DNA of 11,624 nt from Candidatus Dormiibacterota bacterium (GTDB lineage Bacteria > Chloroflexota > Dormibacteria > Aeolococcales > Bog-877). This document shows positions 5,195-11,624 of the stretch, one piece after another (position 1 is the stretch's first letter; every line of letters starts with the position of its first letter). The DNA is taken from assembly GCA_030038765.1 (NCBI GenBank), contig JASHRA010000201.1, forward strand, positions 1 to 11,624. Direction: 5' to 3'. The notes under the pieces are model-generated. The model was given only the letters and a program-made list of their open reading frames with translations, did not search any database and had not been told where the DNA came from. The position numbers were made by a program, and so were the translations under genes.

Positions 5195-6352
5195 GTGACG
5201 ACCGATTTGAAAGGACGGTTTAACCAGGTCTGGATCGCTGTCGGCCTGGTCATCGCGATCGGCGCATTCGGTCTCATGTACTACTTCACTCGCTCGACCA
5301 CCACGCCGCCGCCCGCCCCGCCCAGCAACGGTCAGTTGGTCGTCGTGGCGAGAACCGCCATCCCCAGCGGCAGCCTGATCACCCCGGGGATGCTGGAGCA
5401 GACCCGCATCAAGGGCGTGCTCCCGGGTGATGCCTTCACCGCGTGCTCGCAGCTGGTGAGCAGCGCCTGCACCACGGCCAATGGTGTGACGGCGCCCGCC
5501 AGCAGTGCCACCGGCACCACGTCGGACTACTACGCGGTGGTGGCGATCGCACCCAACACCGTCATCACCCAGAACCTGGTGTCCCTCAACAAGGCGACCC
5601 AGGCGCCCTCCTTCGGCAACCTCAACCTGCCGGCGGGCGACGTGGCCGAGGCCATCAACATCACCTCCCAGGAGGCGGTGGCCGGCTACCTCCAGGTCGG
5701 TGACCGGATCGACATCATCGCCACCGACAACAGCGGCAACACAGGCTTCACGTACGAGGACCTGCCGGTGATCGCCGTCGGCGCCCCCAGCACGCAGGGA
5801 GCCGCTTCCAGCTCCGCCAGCGGGGGCGAGATCGTGCTCGAGCTGACCCGGAGCCAGGCGCTCGGGGTGAGCGAGCTGGTCCACTCCGGCGACATCTTCA
5901 ACATCGTCCTCCGCTCCAGCGCCGACTACGGCCACGGCTACGTGCCGGTCACGGCCAGCCCGCAGGACGAGTACACCCAGGCCTGCGTCCCTGGGACCAA
6001 GGTCAACCCCGCCATCGAGGAGGACCTCCAGAACGCGCAGCAGGCGGTGAAGACCGCCACCACCACCTACAACCAGGCCCAGAAGCAGCTGAACAAGGAC
6101 AACACCGCCCTCCAGGCGCTGCAGAGCGGCAGCTCGGCGGAGCAGGCGGCCAAGGCCCAGGTGCTCACCGACTCGGCCAACCTGGCCCAGGACGAGTTCG
6201 CGCTCGTCGAGGCGCAGAACGAGGTCGCTTCTGACCAGGCGGTCCTCTACTGCGGGGCCACCAGTGCCAGCGCCCAGTCCAACGCTTCCGGCAACGGCCA
6301 GGGCAGCTTCCAGATGCTGCAGAACCTCTTCGGGTTCAACCTGGCGGGATAG
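5195..6352 (+). CDS. cpaB: CpaB/RcpC-like Tad pilus protein with coiled-coil extension
   Basis: The product has 385 residues. A single N-terminal membrane helix (about 12-32) and a Pro/Thr linker (34-45) precede an SAF-type domain (GQLVVVARTAIPSGSLI, 46-62, to about 130). An RcpC/CpaB domain follows (about 145-255; GDRIDIIAT at 169-177, LELTRSQALGVSEL at 215-228). Residues about 272-350 are an unusual C-terminal extension: two amphipathic, Gln/Ala-rich helices around an SGSS turn (311-314), probably an antiparallel coiled coil. Its base is flanked by C264 and C353, and another pair (C84, C92) lies in an insertion of the SAF region. All four cysteines should be outside the membrane. CpaB usually works beside the CpaC secretin, which is absent here. 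The GTG start at 5195 has GGAGG 9 bases upstream. The family is confident; the role of the extension is unknown. Confidence 0.87.
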   Translation: MTTDLKGRFNQVWIAVGLVIAIGAFGLMYYFTRSTTTPPPAPPSNGQLVVVARTAIPSGSLITPGMLEQTRIKGVLPGDAFTACSQLVSSACTTANGVTAPASSATGTTSDYYAVVAIAPNTVITQNLVSLNKATQAPSFGNLNLPAGDVAEAINITSQEAVAGYLQVGDRIDIIATDNSGNTGFTYEDLPVIAVGAPSTQGAASSSASGGEIVLELTRSQALGVSELVHSGDIFNIVLRSSADYGHGYVPVTASPQDEYTQACVPGTKVNPAIEEDLQNAQQAVKTATTTYNQAQKQLNKDNTALQALQSGSSAEQAAKAQVLTDSANLAQDEFALVEAQNEVASDQAVLYCGATSASAQSNASGNGQGSFQMLQNLFGFNLAG

Positions 6353-6413
6353 GCGGGAATCTCAGAAGCAGCAAGCCTGAAGCACTGATCGAACGGAGCC
6401 GCGTTCACTGACC

Positions 6414-7670
6414 ATGGCGGACAAGCCCGTGATCCGCGTCGTGGTGGTGGACGACATCGCCAGCACCCGCGAGAACCTCAAGAAACTCCTCGCCTTTGAG
6501 GACGACATCGAGGTGGTCGGGACCGCTGGCGATGGTCGCTCCGGCATCGACGTGACCCGCCAGCTCTCCCCGCACGTGGTGCTGATGGACGTCAACATGC
6601 CGGGCATGGACGGCATCACCGCCACCGAGACGCTGGCCGTGGAGTCGCCCTCCTCCCCGGTCGTCATCATGTCGGTCCAGGGCGAGCGGGACTACCTGCG
6701 CCGGGCCATGCAGTCCGGGGCCCGCGAGTTCCTGGTCAAGCCCTTCACCGGCGACGAGCTGGTGGCCAGCATCCGCCGGGTCTACGACATGGAGGCCAAG
6801 AAGGGCTCCTACCTGCCCCGGCCGCCGCTGGGGGGCGCCCCCGAGGGCGGCGGCGAGCCCAAGGCCCCCTGCCAGGTCTGCCTGGTGCTGAGCGGCAAGG
6901 GGGGCTCGGGCAAGACCTTCGTCGCCATCAACCTGGCGGCGGCCCTGCGCCACGAGACGGGCGGCCGGGTCTGCCTGGTCGACCTGGACCTCCAGTTCGG
7001 CGACGTGGGCGTGATGCTCAACCTCGACCACGCCAAGACCATCACCGAGCTGGTGGACAACGAGGGCGGCCTCGACTGGGAGTTCGTGGACGACGTCCTG
7101 GCCGACGGCCCGGAGGGCCTCAGGGTGCTGCTCGGGCCCTTCAGCCCGGAGTTCGGCGACCTGGTCCGGGCCGAGCACGTGCGGGCGGTTGTCGATGTTC
7201 TGCGACGAGAGTTTGACTATGTCGTGGTGGACAGTGGCAGCCAACTCTCCGAGGCTACCCTTGAAGCGATTGAGCTGGCCGACCAGATCGTCGTGGTCGG
7301 CTCCCTCACCATCCCGGCGATCAAGGACACGCGCCTCATGCTGAAGATGCTGGAGTCCCTCAAGGTGGACCCCTCGCGGGTGCTGGTGGCCGTCAACGGC
7401 CACGACGCCCACGCCGTCTACGATGCCCAGAGCATCGAGCGCAACCTGCACTTCCCGGTCCGTCTCCAGCTCCCCTCCGAGCCTCGCCTGGTGGGCGGGT
7501 CCATCCACCGCGCCATTCCCCTGGTCATCTCCCACCCGGACTCCGAGGTGTCCCTGCTCTTCCGCAACCTGGCCCGCAGCCTGACTCCCAGCGGGTCCGA
7601 GCTGGCCCCGGTCAAGGTCGAGGCCAAGCCCGCCGGCGGGCGTCGCTTCGGCCTGCGCCGGCAGTCCTAG
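6414..7670 (+). CDS. cpaE: CpaE/TadZ-like protein: receiver domain plus MinD/ParA ATPase
   Basis: The product has 418 residues. Residues 1-125 form a CheY-like receiver with acidic residues D13/D14, phosphoacceptor D59 (LMDVNMPGMDG), S87 and K109 (FLVKP), so it looks phosphorylatable. A Gly/Pro linker (133-150) leads to a MinD/ParA-type ATPase with deviant Walker A KGGSGKT (162-168, signature K162), the switch region VDLDLQFGDVG (189-199) and a Walker B strand DYVVVDSG (268-275). CpaE/TadZ proteins localise the Tad machine at the pole or membrane, and many have a degenerate receiver, so the intact one here is notable. The C-terminal tail is basic and may touch membrane or DNA. The start ATG 6414 has only a distant GGAG (15 bases), so initiation may be weak. 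Codons for residues 259-286 are unusually A/T-ending. Confidence 0.92.
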   Translation: MADKPVIRVVVVDDIASTRENLKKLLAFEDDIEVVGTAGDGRSGIDVTRQLSPHVVLMDVNMPGMDGITATETLAVESPSSPVVIMSVQGERDYLRRAMQSGAREFLVKPFTGDELVASIRRVYDMEAKKGSYLPRPPLGGAPEGGGEPKAPCQVCLVLSGKGGSGKTFVAINLAAALRHETGGRVCLVDLDLQFGDVGVMLNLDHAKTITELVDNEGGLDWEFVDDVLADGPEGLRVLLGPFSPEFGDLVRAEHVRAVVDVLRREFDYVVVDSGSQLSEATLEAIELADQIVVVGSLTIPAIKDTRLMLKMLESLKVDPSRVLVAVNGHDAHAVYDAQSIERNLHFPVRLQLPSEPRLVGGSIHRAIPLVISHPDSEVSLLFRNLARSLTPSGSELAPVKVEAKPAGGRRFGLRRQS

Positions 7671-7685
7671 GGAAGGGGAGCTCAG

Positions 7686-9254
7686 ATGTCGCTGCTGGAG
7701 CGCGTCAGGACCAAGGAGGAGCCGGAGGCCGAGGGGCCGGCCAAGGCCGCGCCCGCCGAGCCGGCCGAGAAGGCCCAGCCGAGCCGCGCCCACAACGGCT
7801 CCGCGCCCGCCGGCGGGCCCGGCCGACTGGCCGCCGCCCTGGCCGCCGCCAAGCCGGCGGAGGCCGCCCCCGAGGCGGACAAGGAGAAGTCGCCGGGATG
7901 GCACGAGCGCTCCTCCGGCGGCCACGAGGTCCAGGCCCTGGTCCCGGACCAGCGCACGGCCCACCACGCCCAGTACACGGCGATCAAGGCGCGCGTGACC
8001 CAGCAGCTGCTGGAGGAGTACCAGGACATCGCCCAGGCGCCGCGCGAGCGCCTGGTCAACAAGATCGGCGAGCTCTTCAACTCGGTGCTAGAGGAGATGA
8101 GCATCGCCATCACCCGCAGCGATCGGCAGCGGATGGTGGAGCAGCTGATCAGCGACGTGCTCGGCCTGGGGCCCCTGGAGATGATCCTCAAGGACCCCGA
8201 GATCAGCGAGATCATGATCAACGGCGCCGACGACGTCTACGTCGAGCGCCAGGGGCGGCTCTACCGCTACCCGGCGAAGTTCGACTCCAACGAGCACCTG
8301 ATGCAGATCGTGGACCGCATCGTGAGCTCGGTGGGACGGCGCGTCGACGAGAGCTCACCCATGGTCGACGCCCGTCTCAAGGACGGCTCCCGGGTCAACG
8401 TGATCATCCCCCCGCTGGCCCTGCGCGGCCCCTCGGTGACCATCCGGCGCTTCGCCAAGGATCCCTACACGGTCGACGACCTGGTCTCCTTCGGCACCCT
8501 GACCCCGGACATGGCCACCTTCATCCGCTCCTGCGTTCGGGCCCGGCTCAACATCCTCATCTCGGGTGGGACCGGCTCCGGCAAGACGACCACCCTCAAC
8601 GTGCTCTCGGGCTGGATCCCCGACGACGAGCGCATCGTCACCATCGAGGACGCCGCCGAGCTGCAGCTGCGCCAGGACCACGTCGTGATCCTGGAGTCGC
8701 GGCCGGCCAACATCGAGGGCCGGGGCCGGGTCACCATCCGCGACCTGGTCATCAATGCCCTGCGGATGCGCCCCGACCGCATCGTGGTGGGCGAGGTCCG
8801 GGGCGGTGAGGCGCTGGACATGCTCCAGGCCATGAACACCGGCCACGACGGCTCCCTCACCACGGTCCACGCCAACAGCTCCAAGGACGCCCTGGCCCGG
8901 CTCGAGACCCAGGTGCTGATGGCCGGAACCGACCTGCCCTCCCGGGCCATCCGGGAGCAGATCGCGTCCGCCATCGACCTCGTCCTGCACCAGTCGCGGC
9001 TCCGGGACGGGACCCGGCGCATGGTGGCCATCTCCGAGGTCCGCGGCTTCGATGGGGAGAAGATCCTGCTCAGCGAGATCATGCGCTACCACCAGCGCGG
9101 CGTCGCCGAGGACGGCACCGTGCTGGGCGACTTCGAGATGATCGAGGCGCCCAGGTGCCTGGAGGACCTGGCCGCCGCCGGCGAGGCGGTCGACAAGGCC
9201 ATGTTCGCGCCCCCGCCCAAGACCAAGTCCTCCTCCGGGGAGAGCGGCGCATGA
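7686..9254 (+). CDS. cpaF: Tad pilus assembly ATPase CpaF/TadA
   Basis: The product has 522 residues and is the secretion ATPase (GspE/VirB11-like hexamer) that powers Flp pilus assembly at the cytoplasmic membrane. After a low-complexity Ala/Pro/Glu/Lys segment (11-70) comes the CpaF N-terminal helical domain. The core motifs follow in order: Walker A GGTGSGKT (294-301), Asp box IEDAAEL (320-326), Walker B IVVGEVRG (366-373) and His box GHDGSLTTVHANSS (386-399). All catalytic positions appear intact. The C-terminal tail (about 505-522) is Lys/Pro/Ser-rich. ATG 7686 follows an AGGGGAG-type ribosome binding site and lies 15 bases after cpaE. The stop overlaps the tadB start as ATGA, pointing to coupled translation with the platform protein it works with. 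Confidence 0.96.
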   Translation: MSLLERVRTKEEPEAEGPAKAAPAEPAEKAQPSRAHNGSAPAGGPGRLAAALAAAKPAEAAPEADKEKSPGWHERSSGGHEVQALVPDQRTAHHAQYTAIKARVTQQLLEEYQDIAQAPRERLVNKIGELFNSVLEEMSIAITRSDRQRMVEQLISDVLGLGPLEMILKDPEISEIMINGADDVYVERQGRLYRYPAKFDSNEHLMQIVDRIVSSVGRRVDESSPMVDARLKDGSRVNVIIPPLALRGPSVTIRRFAKDPYTVDDLVSFGTLTPDMATFIRSCVRARLNILISGGTGSGKTTTLNVLSGWIPDDERIVTIEDAAELQLRQDHVVILESRPANIEGRGRVTIRDLVINALRMRPDRIVVGEVRGGEALDMLQAMNTGHDGSLTTVHANSSKDALARLETQVLMAGTDLPSRAIREQIASAIDLVLHQSRLRDGTRRMVAISEVRGFDGEKILLSEIMRYHQRGVAEDGTVLGDFEMIEAPRCLEDLAAAGEAVDKAMFAPPPKTKSSSGESGA

Positions 9255-10270
9255 GGCAGATCCTGGAGCTGATCCTGGACGGGGTCGGGGCCCTGGCCCT
9301 GGGGGCGGTAGTCGCCTACACCATCGCCGAGCTGCGTCGCCGCAGCCAGCGCCGCGAGGTGGACGAGCGCGTGCGCCGCTTCGCCGAGGCGGGAGCGGGA
9401 CTCTCCATCGCCCTCCCCGAGGACGCGCCCACCGGGGAGGGGGAGAGCTGGCTGCGCCGCCTCCTCTCCCGGGTCCGCAGCGAGGTGGAGTCGAGCCAGG
9501 CCGCCAGCGCGGCGCAGCGCCCCCAGACGGTGCGCGTGGCCGAGGCCCTGGCCCGGGCCGACGTCAAGCTGCGCCCCTTCGAGTGGTACATGATCCGGGT
9601 CGGCTCGGTGGTGGTCCTCTTCGCGCTCGGCCTGGTGATCTATCGCAACCTGATCCTGGCCGCCATCATGGCCGTGGTCGGCGTCTTCATCCCACCGCTG
9701 GTGCTGCGCTTCCGCGCCTACCGTCGGCTGCGCCGCTTCAACGACCAGCTGGGCGACACCCTGGTGCTGCTCAGCAACGCCCTCAAGGCCGGCTACAGCT
9801 TCCCCCAGGCCATGGCCAGCATCTCGCGCTCGGGGACCCCGCCGGTGTCGGAGGAGTTCGGCCGGGCCACGCGGGAGGTGCAGCTGGGCGTCACCACCGA
9901 CGAGTCCCTCACCCACATGGTGACCCGGATCCGCTCCGAGGACCTGGACCTCATGGTCACCGCGGTGCAGATCCAGCGCGTCGTCGGCGGCAACCTGGCC
10001 GAGATCCTGGACAACATCGCCTTCACCATCCGGGAGCGGATCCGCATCAAGGGCGAGATCCGCACTCTGACGGCGCAGGCGCGCGCCTCCAGCTTCATCA
10101 TCACCGCCCTGCCCATCGGGCTGGGACTGATCCTGGAGGCGATCAACCCCTCCTACATGGCGCCCCTGCTCTCCTTCTCCGGTCCGGGCCCCTACATCCT
10201 CGGCGTCTGCGTGCTCTCCATCGCGTTCGCGTACTGGGCCATGCAGCGCATCGCCAACATCGAGGTCTGA
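9251..10270 (+). CDS. tadB: Tad pilus inner-membrane platform protein TadB
   Basis: The product has 339 residues. It has an N-terminal membrane helix (about 8-27), a charged cytoplasmic stretch (28-110), a helical hairpin (about 114-152), a T2SSF/GspF-type domain (164-280; FNDQLGDTLVLLSNALKAG at 163-181) and two C-terminal helices (about 281-299 and 313-331). This is the TadB layout; TadB and TadC form the platform on which CpaF acts to extract pilins from the membrane. The start is ATG 9251, which overlaps the cpaF stop (ATGA) and has GGGGAGAG just upstream. An in-frame upstream ATG at 9155 would read through cpaF coding sequence and add an Arg/Gly-rich stretch that looks like a shadow. tadC follows after 4 bases. 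Confidence 0.94.
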   Translation: MRQILELILDGVGALALGAVVAYTIAELRRRSQRREVDERVRRFAEAGAGLSIALPEDAPTGEGESWLRRLLSRVRSEVESSQAASAAQRPQTVRVAEALARADVKLRPFEWYMIRVGSVVVLFALGLVIYRNLILAAIMAVVGVFIPPLVLRFRAYRRLRRFNDQLGDTLVLLSNALKAGYSFPQAMASISRSGTPPVSEEFGRATREVQLGVTTDESLTHMVTRIRSEDLDLMVTAVQIQRVVGGNLAEILDNIAFTIRERIRIKGEIRTLTAQARASSFIITALPIGLGLILEAINPSYMAPLLSFSGPGPYILGVCVLSIAFAYWAMQRIANIEV

Positions 10271-10274
10271 CCCC

Positions 10275-11192
10275 ATGTCCTACCCCGCGCTGATCTGCGG
10301 CGTGCTCCTGGCGGCTGGGGTCTTCGCGATCTTCTACGGACTGGTCCGGCGGCGGCCCCAGGTCGACCTCCTGGACGCGCGCCTCGCCGTCTACGACGAG
10401 CCCACCGGGCCCCGGACGCTGGACGAGATCGAGATGAGCCAGCCCTTCAGCGACCGGGTGCTGCGGCCCTTCTTCGACCGCCTGGGCCGACGCGTCAGCG
10501 CCCTCCAGCCCAAGGACCGCTCCCAGAAGCTGCAGAACCTGATCGACCTGGCGGGCCGGCCCCTGGGCATGAACGCGGGCAGCTTCGTCGCTCTCCAGGT
10601 GGTGCTGGCGGTGGTGCTGGGGGTGGGCGGGCTGGGCCTGGCGGCGCTGCTCAAGCTGCCGCTCCTCCTGGGCCTGGTCTTCGGTGCCGTGCTCGGCTAC
10701 ATCGGGCCGCAGTACCAGCTGAAGCGGATCGTGAGGGCGCACCAGAAGGAGATCATGCTGGCGCTGCCCAACGCCCTCGACCTGCTCTGCATCAGCGTCG
10801 AGGCCGGGCTCGGCTTCGACGCCGCCCTGGCCCGGGTCATCGAGAAGTTCGACAACGCCCTCTCCCGCGAGTTCGCCTTCGTGCTCAACGAGATCCGCCT
10901 GGGGCGGCCTCGCTACGAGGCCCTGGAGGATCTCGGCAAGCGCTCCGGGGTGGGTGAGCTGAACGCCTTCATCCAGGCCCTGGTCCAGTCCGACCAGCTC
11001 GGCGTCGGCATCGCCCGGGTGCTGCGCATCCAGTCCGACGAGATGCGCCGCCGGCGTCGCCAGAAGGCTGAGGCCAAGGCCCAGCAGGCGAGCCTCAAGA
11101 TGCTCTTCCCCATGGTCGGGTGCATCTTCCCCGTGCTCTTCGTGATCCTCCTGGGCCCGGCCGCCATCCACCTGCTGTTCCATGTCGGATAG
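10275..11192 (+). CDS. tadC: Tad pilus inner-membrane platform protein TadC
   Basis: The product has 305 residues: an N-terminal helix (about 4-24), a cytoplasmic segment (25-100), a pair of hydrophobic helices (about 103-145), a T2SSF domain (about 160-275; LALPNALDLLCISVEAGLGF at 162-181) and a C-terminal helix (about 276-302). The pattern EAGLGFDAALARV and the basic RRRRRQKAEAKAQQASLK stretch (258-275) before the last helix are typical of TadC. It is the partner of TadB in the assembly platform. ATG 10275 has GAGG 9 bases upstream and lies 4 bases after tadB, so both are on one transcript. Its last 11 bases overlap the DUF192 gene. Confidence 0.94.
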   Translation: MSYPALICGVLLAAGVFAIFYGLVRRRPQVDLLDARLAVYDEPTGPRTLDEIEMSQPFSDRVLRPFFDRLGRRVSALQPKDRSQKLQNLIDLAGRPLGMNAGSFVALQVVLAVVLGVGGLGLAALLKLPLLLGLVFGAVLGYIGPQYQLKRIVRAHQKEIMLALPNALDLLCISVEAGLGFDAALARVIEKFDNALSREFAFVLNEIRLGRPRYEALEDLGKRSGVGELNAFIQALVQSDQLGVGIARVLRIQSDEMRRRRRQKAEAKAQQASLKMLFPMVGCIFPVLFVILLGPAAIHLLFHVG

Positions 11193-11624
11193 GCAGCTGG
11201 TGCGCAGCCTGGGCCGGCGCCGGGAGCGCCCCCGGAGGGTGGCCGTCTGGCTGCCCGGGTCGGAGCGCGCCCTGGCCTCCCGGGTCCGGCTCGGCGACGG
11301 CTACTGGGCGCGCCTGCTCGGGCTCATGGGCCGGCGCGCGCTGGACCCCGAGGAGGGTCTCTGGCTGATCCCCTGCAGCAGCGTCCACATGCTCTTCATG
11401 CGGACGGCGCTGGACGTCGTCTACCTCGATGGCCAGGAGCGGGTGCTGCTGACCGTCCCCGAGATGCGGCCCTGGAGCGTCCGGCTCCTGCCCGTGCGCG
11501 GGGCCCGGAGCGCGCTGGAGCTGGCGCCGGGGACGCTGCGACGGCAGCCGCTCCGGCCGGGAGATCAACTCGAGTTCACCGCCGAGTCCGCGGCACCGTC
11601 CGGCGCTGCCCTGAGCAGTCCGGT
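11182..11624 (+). CDS. DUF192 family protein (3' end outside window)
   Basis: The frame is open from ATG 11182 to the window edge (147 codons). The DUF192 core is visible: LLGLMGRRAL (45-54), CSSVHMLFMRTALDVVYLD (65-83), LELAPG (112-117) and PGDQLEF (126-132). DUF192 is a small beta-rich domain of unknown biochemical function that often sits near Tad or type IV pilus genes. No signal peptide is present, so this copy should be cytoplasmic. It overlaps the tadC end by 11 bases with no clear ribosome binding site, implying translational coupling. An in-frame GTG at 11200, just past the tadC stop, is an alternative start. The Ala/Ser-rich sequence after residue 133 suggests the protein is near its end or has a linker to something beyond the window. 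The family is confident; the role is unknown. Confidence 0.85.
   Translation, partial: MSDRQLVRSLGRRRERPRRVAVWLPGSERALASRVRLGDGYWARLLGLMGRRALDPEEGLWLIPCSSVHMLFMRTALDVVYLDGQERVLLTVPEMRPWSVRLLPVRGARSALELAPGTLRRQPLRPGDQLEFTAESAAPSGAALSSP

Noticed and set aside
9155..9250. Longer tadB start at ATG 9155
   Set aside because: It would overlap cpaF by about 100 bases and add an Arg/Gly-rich stretch unlike TadB; ATG 9251 has a ribosome binding site and an ATGA overlap.
4790..10276. Long minus-strand open frames opposite the tad genes (4790-5935, 6405-7967, 9086-10276)
   Set aside because: Low-complexity Gly/Arg/His/Asp-rich translations lying antisense to genes with intact family motifs; no motif or ribosome binding site supports them.

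Overview
The window is a very G+C-rich (about 70% by eye), gene-dense bacterial segment. Its centre is a compact Tad (tight adherence, Flp-type IV) pilus locus. The largest gap is about 125 bases, so no stretch over 300 bases lacks a gene. I see no tRNA, rRNA, CRISPR array, transposase or phage gene. Strong G/C at third codon positions, a DUF929/VKOR pair, a receiver-domain CpaE and the absence of secretin and outer-membrane Tad genes suggest a high-GC, probably monoderm Terrabacteria lineage (Dormibacterota, Chloroflexota or deep-branching Actinomycetota). That placement is inference from gene content only.

Left part (1-1956): the 3' end of a polytopic membrane protein with a soluble C-terminal domain (2-433), then a two-gene unit. 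The first gene encodes a membrane-anchored thioredoxin-like DUF929 protein with a CPYC motif (476-1429). The second encodes a VKOR-family quinone-linked disulfide reductase/oxidase (1426-1956) that overlaps it by 4 bases. Together they look like an extracytoplasmic disulfide-forming pathway. A GT-C-like membrane protein (1953-3581, minus strand) converges on them and shares its stop tetranucleotide CTAG with the VKOR gene. Its soluble C-terminal domain resembles that of the truncated protein at the left edge.

Right part (3696-11624), all plus strand: a soluble DegS/HisKA_3-type sensor kinase; a small Flp pilin with its own promoter and untranslated leader; a spacer with a perfect 14-bp stem-loop; cpaB with an unusual cysteine-flanked coiled-coil extension; cpaE fused to an intact receiver domain; cpaF/tadA; tadB; tadC; and a DUF192 gene cut by the window edge. 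CpaF powers assembly, TadB and TadC form the inner-membrane platform, CpaE positions the machine, CpaB is the periplasmic or wall-side component and Flp is the subunit. No prepilin peptidase, secretin (CpaC), pilotin or TadE/F/G minor pilin lies in the window.

The most interesting reading is a possible phosphorelay. The kinase has no ordinary response regulator next to it, while CpaE carries a receiver with all the canonical phosphorylation residues. Kinase signalling could therefore act directly on pilus assembly or localisation instead of on transcription. The kinase and the minus-strand membrane protein also appear to be expressed divergently from leaderless promoters with identical geometry (TANNNT, 6 bases, GTG).
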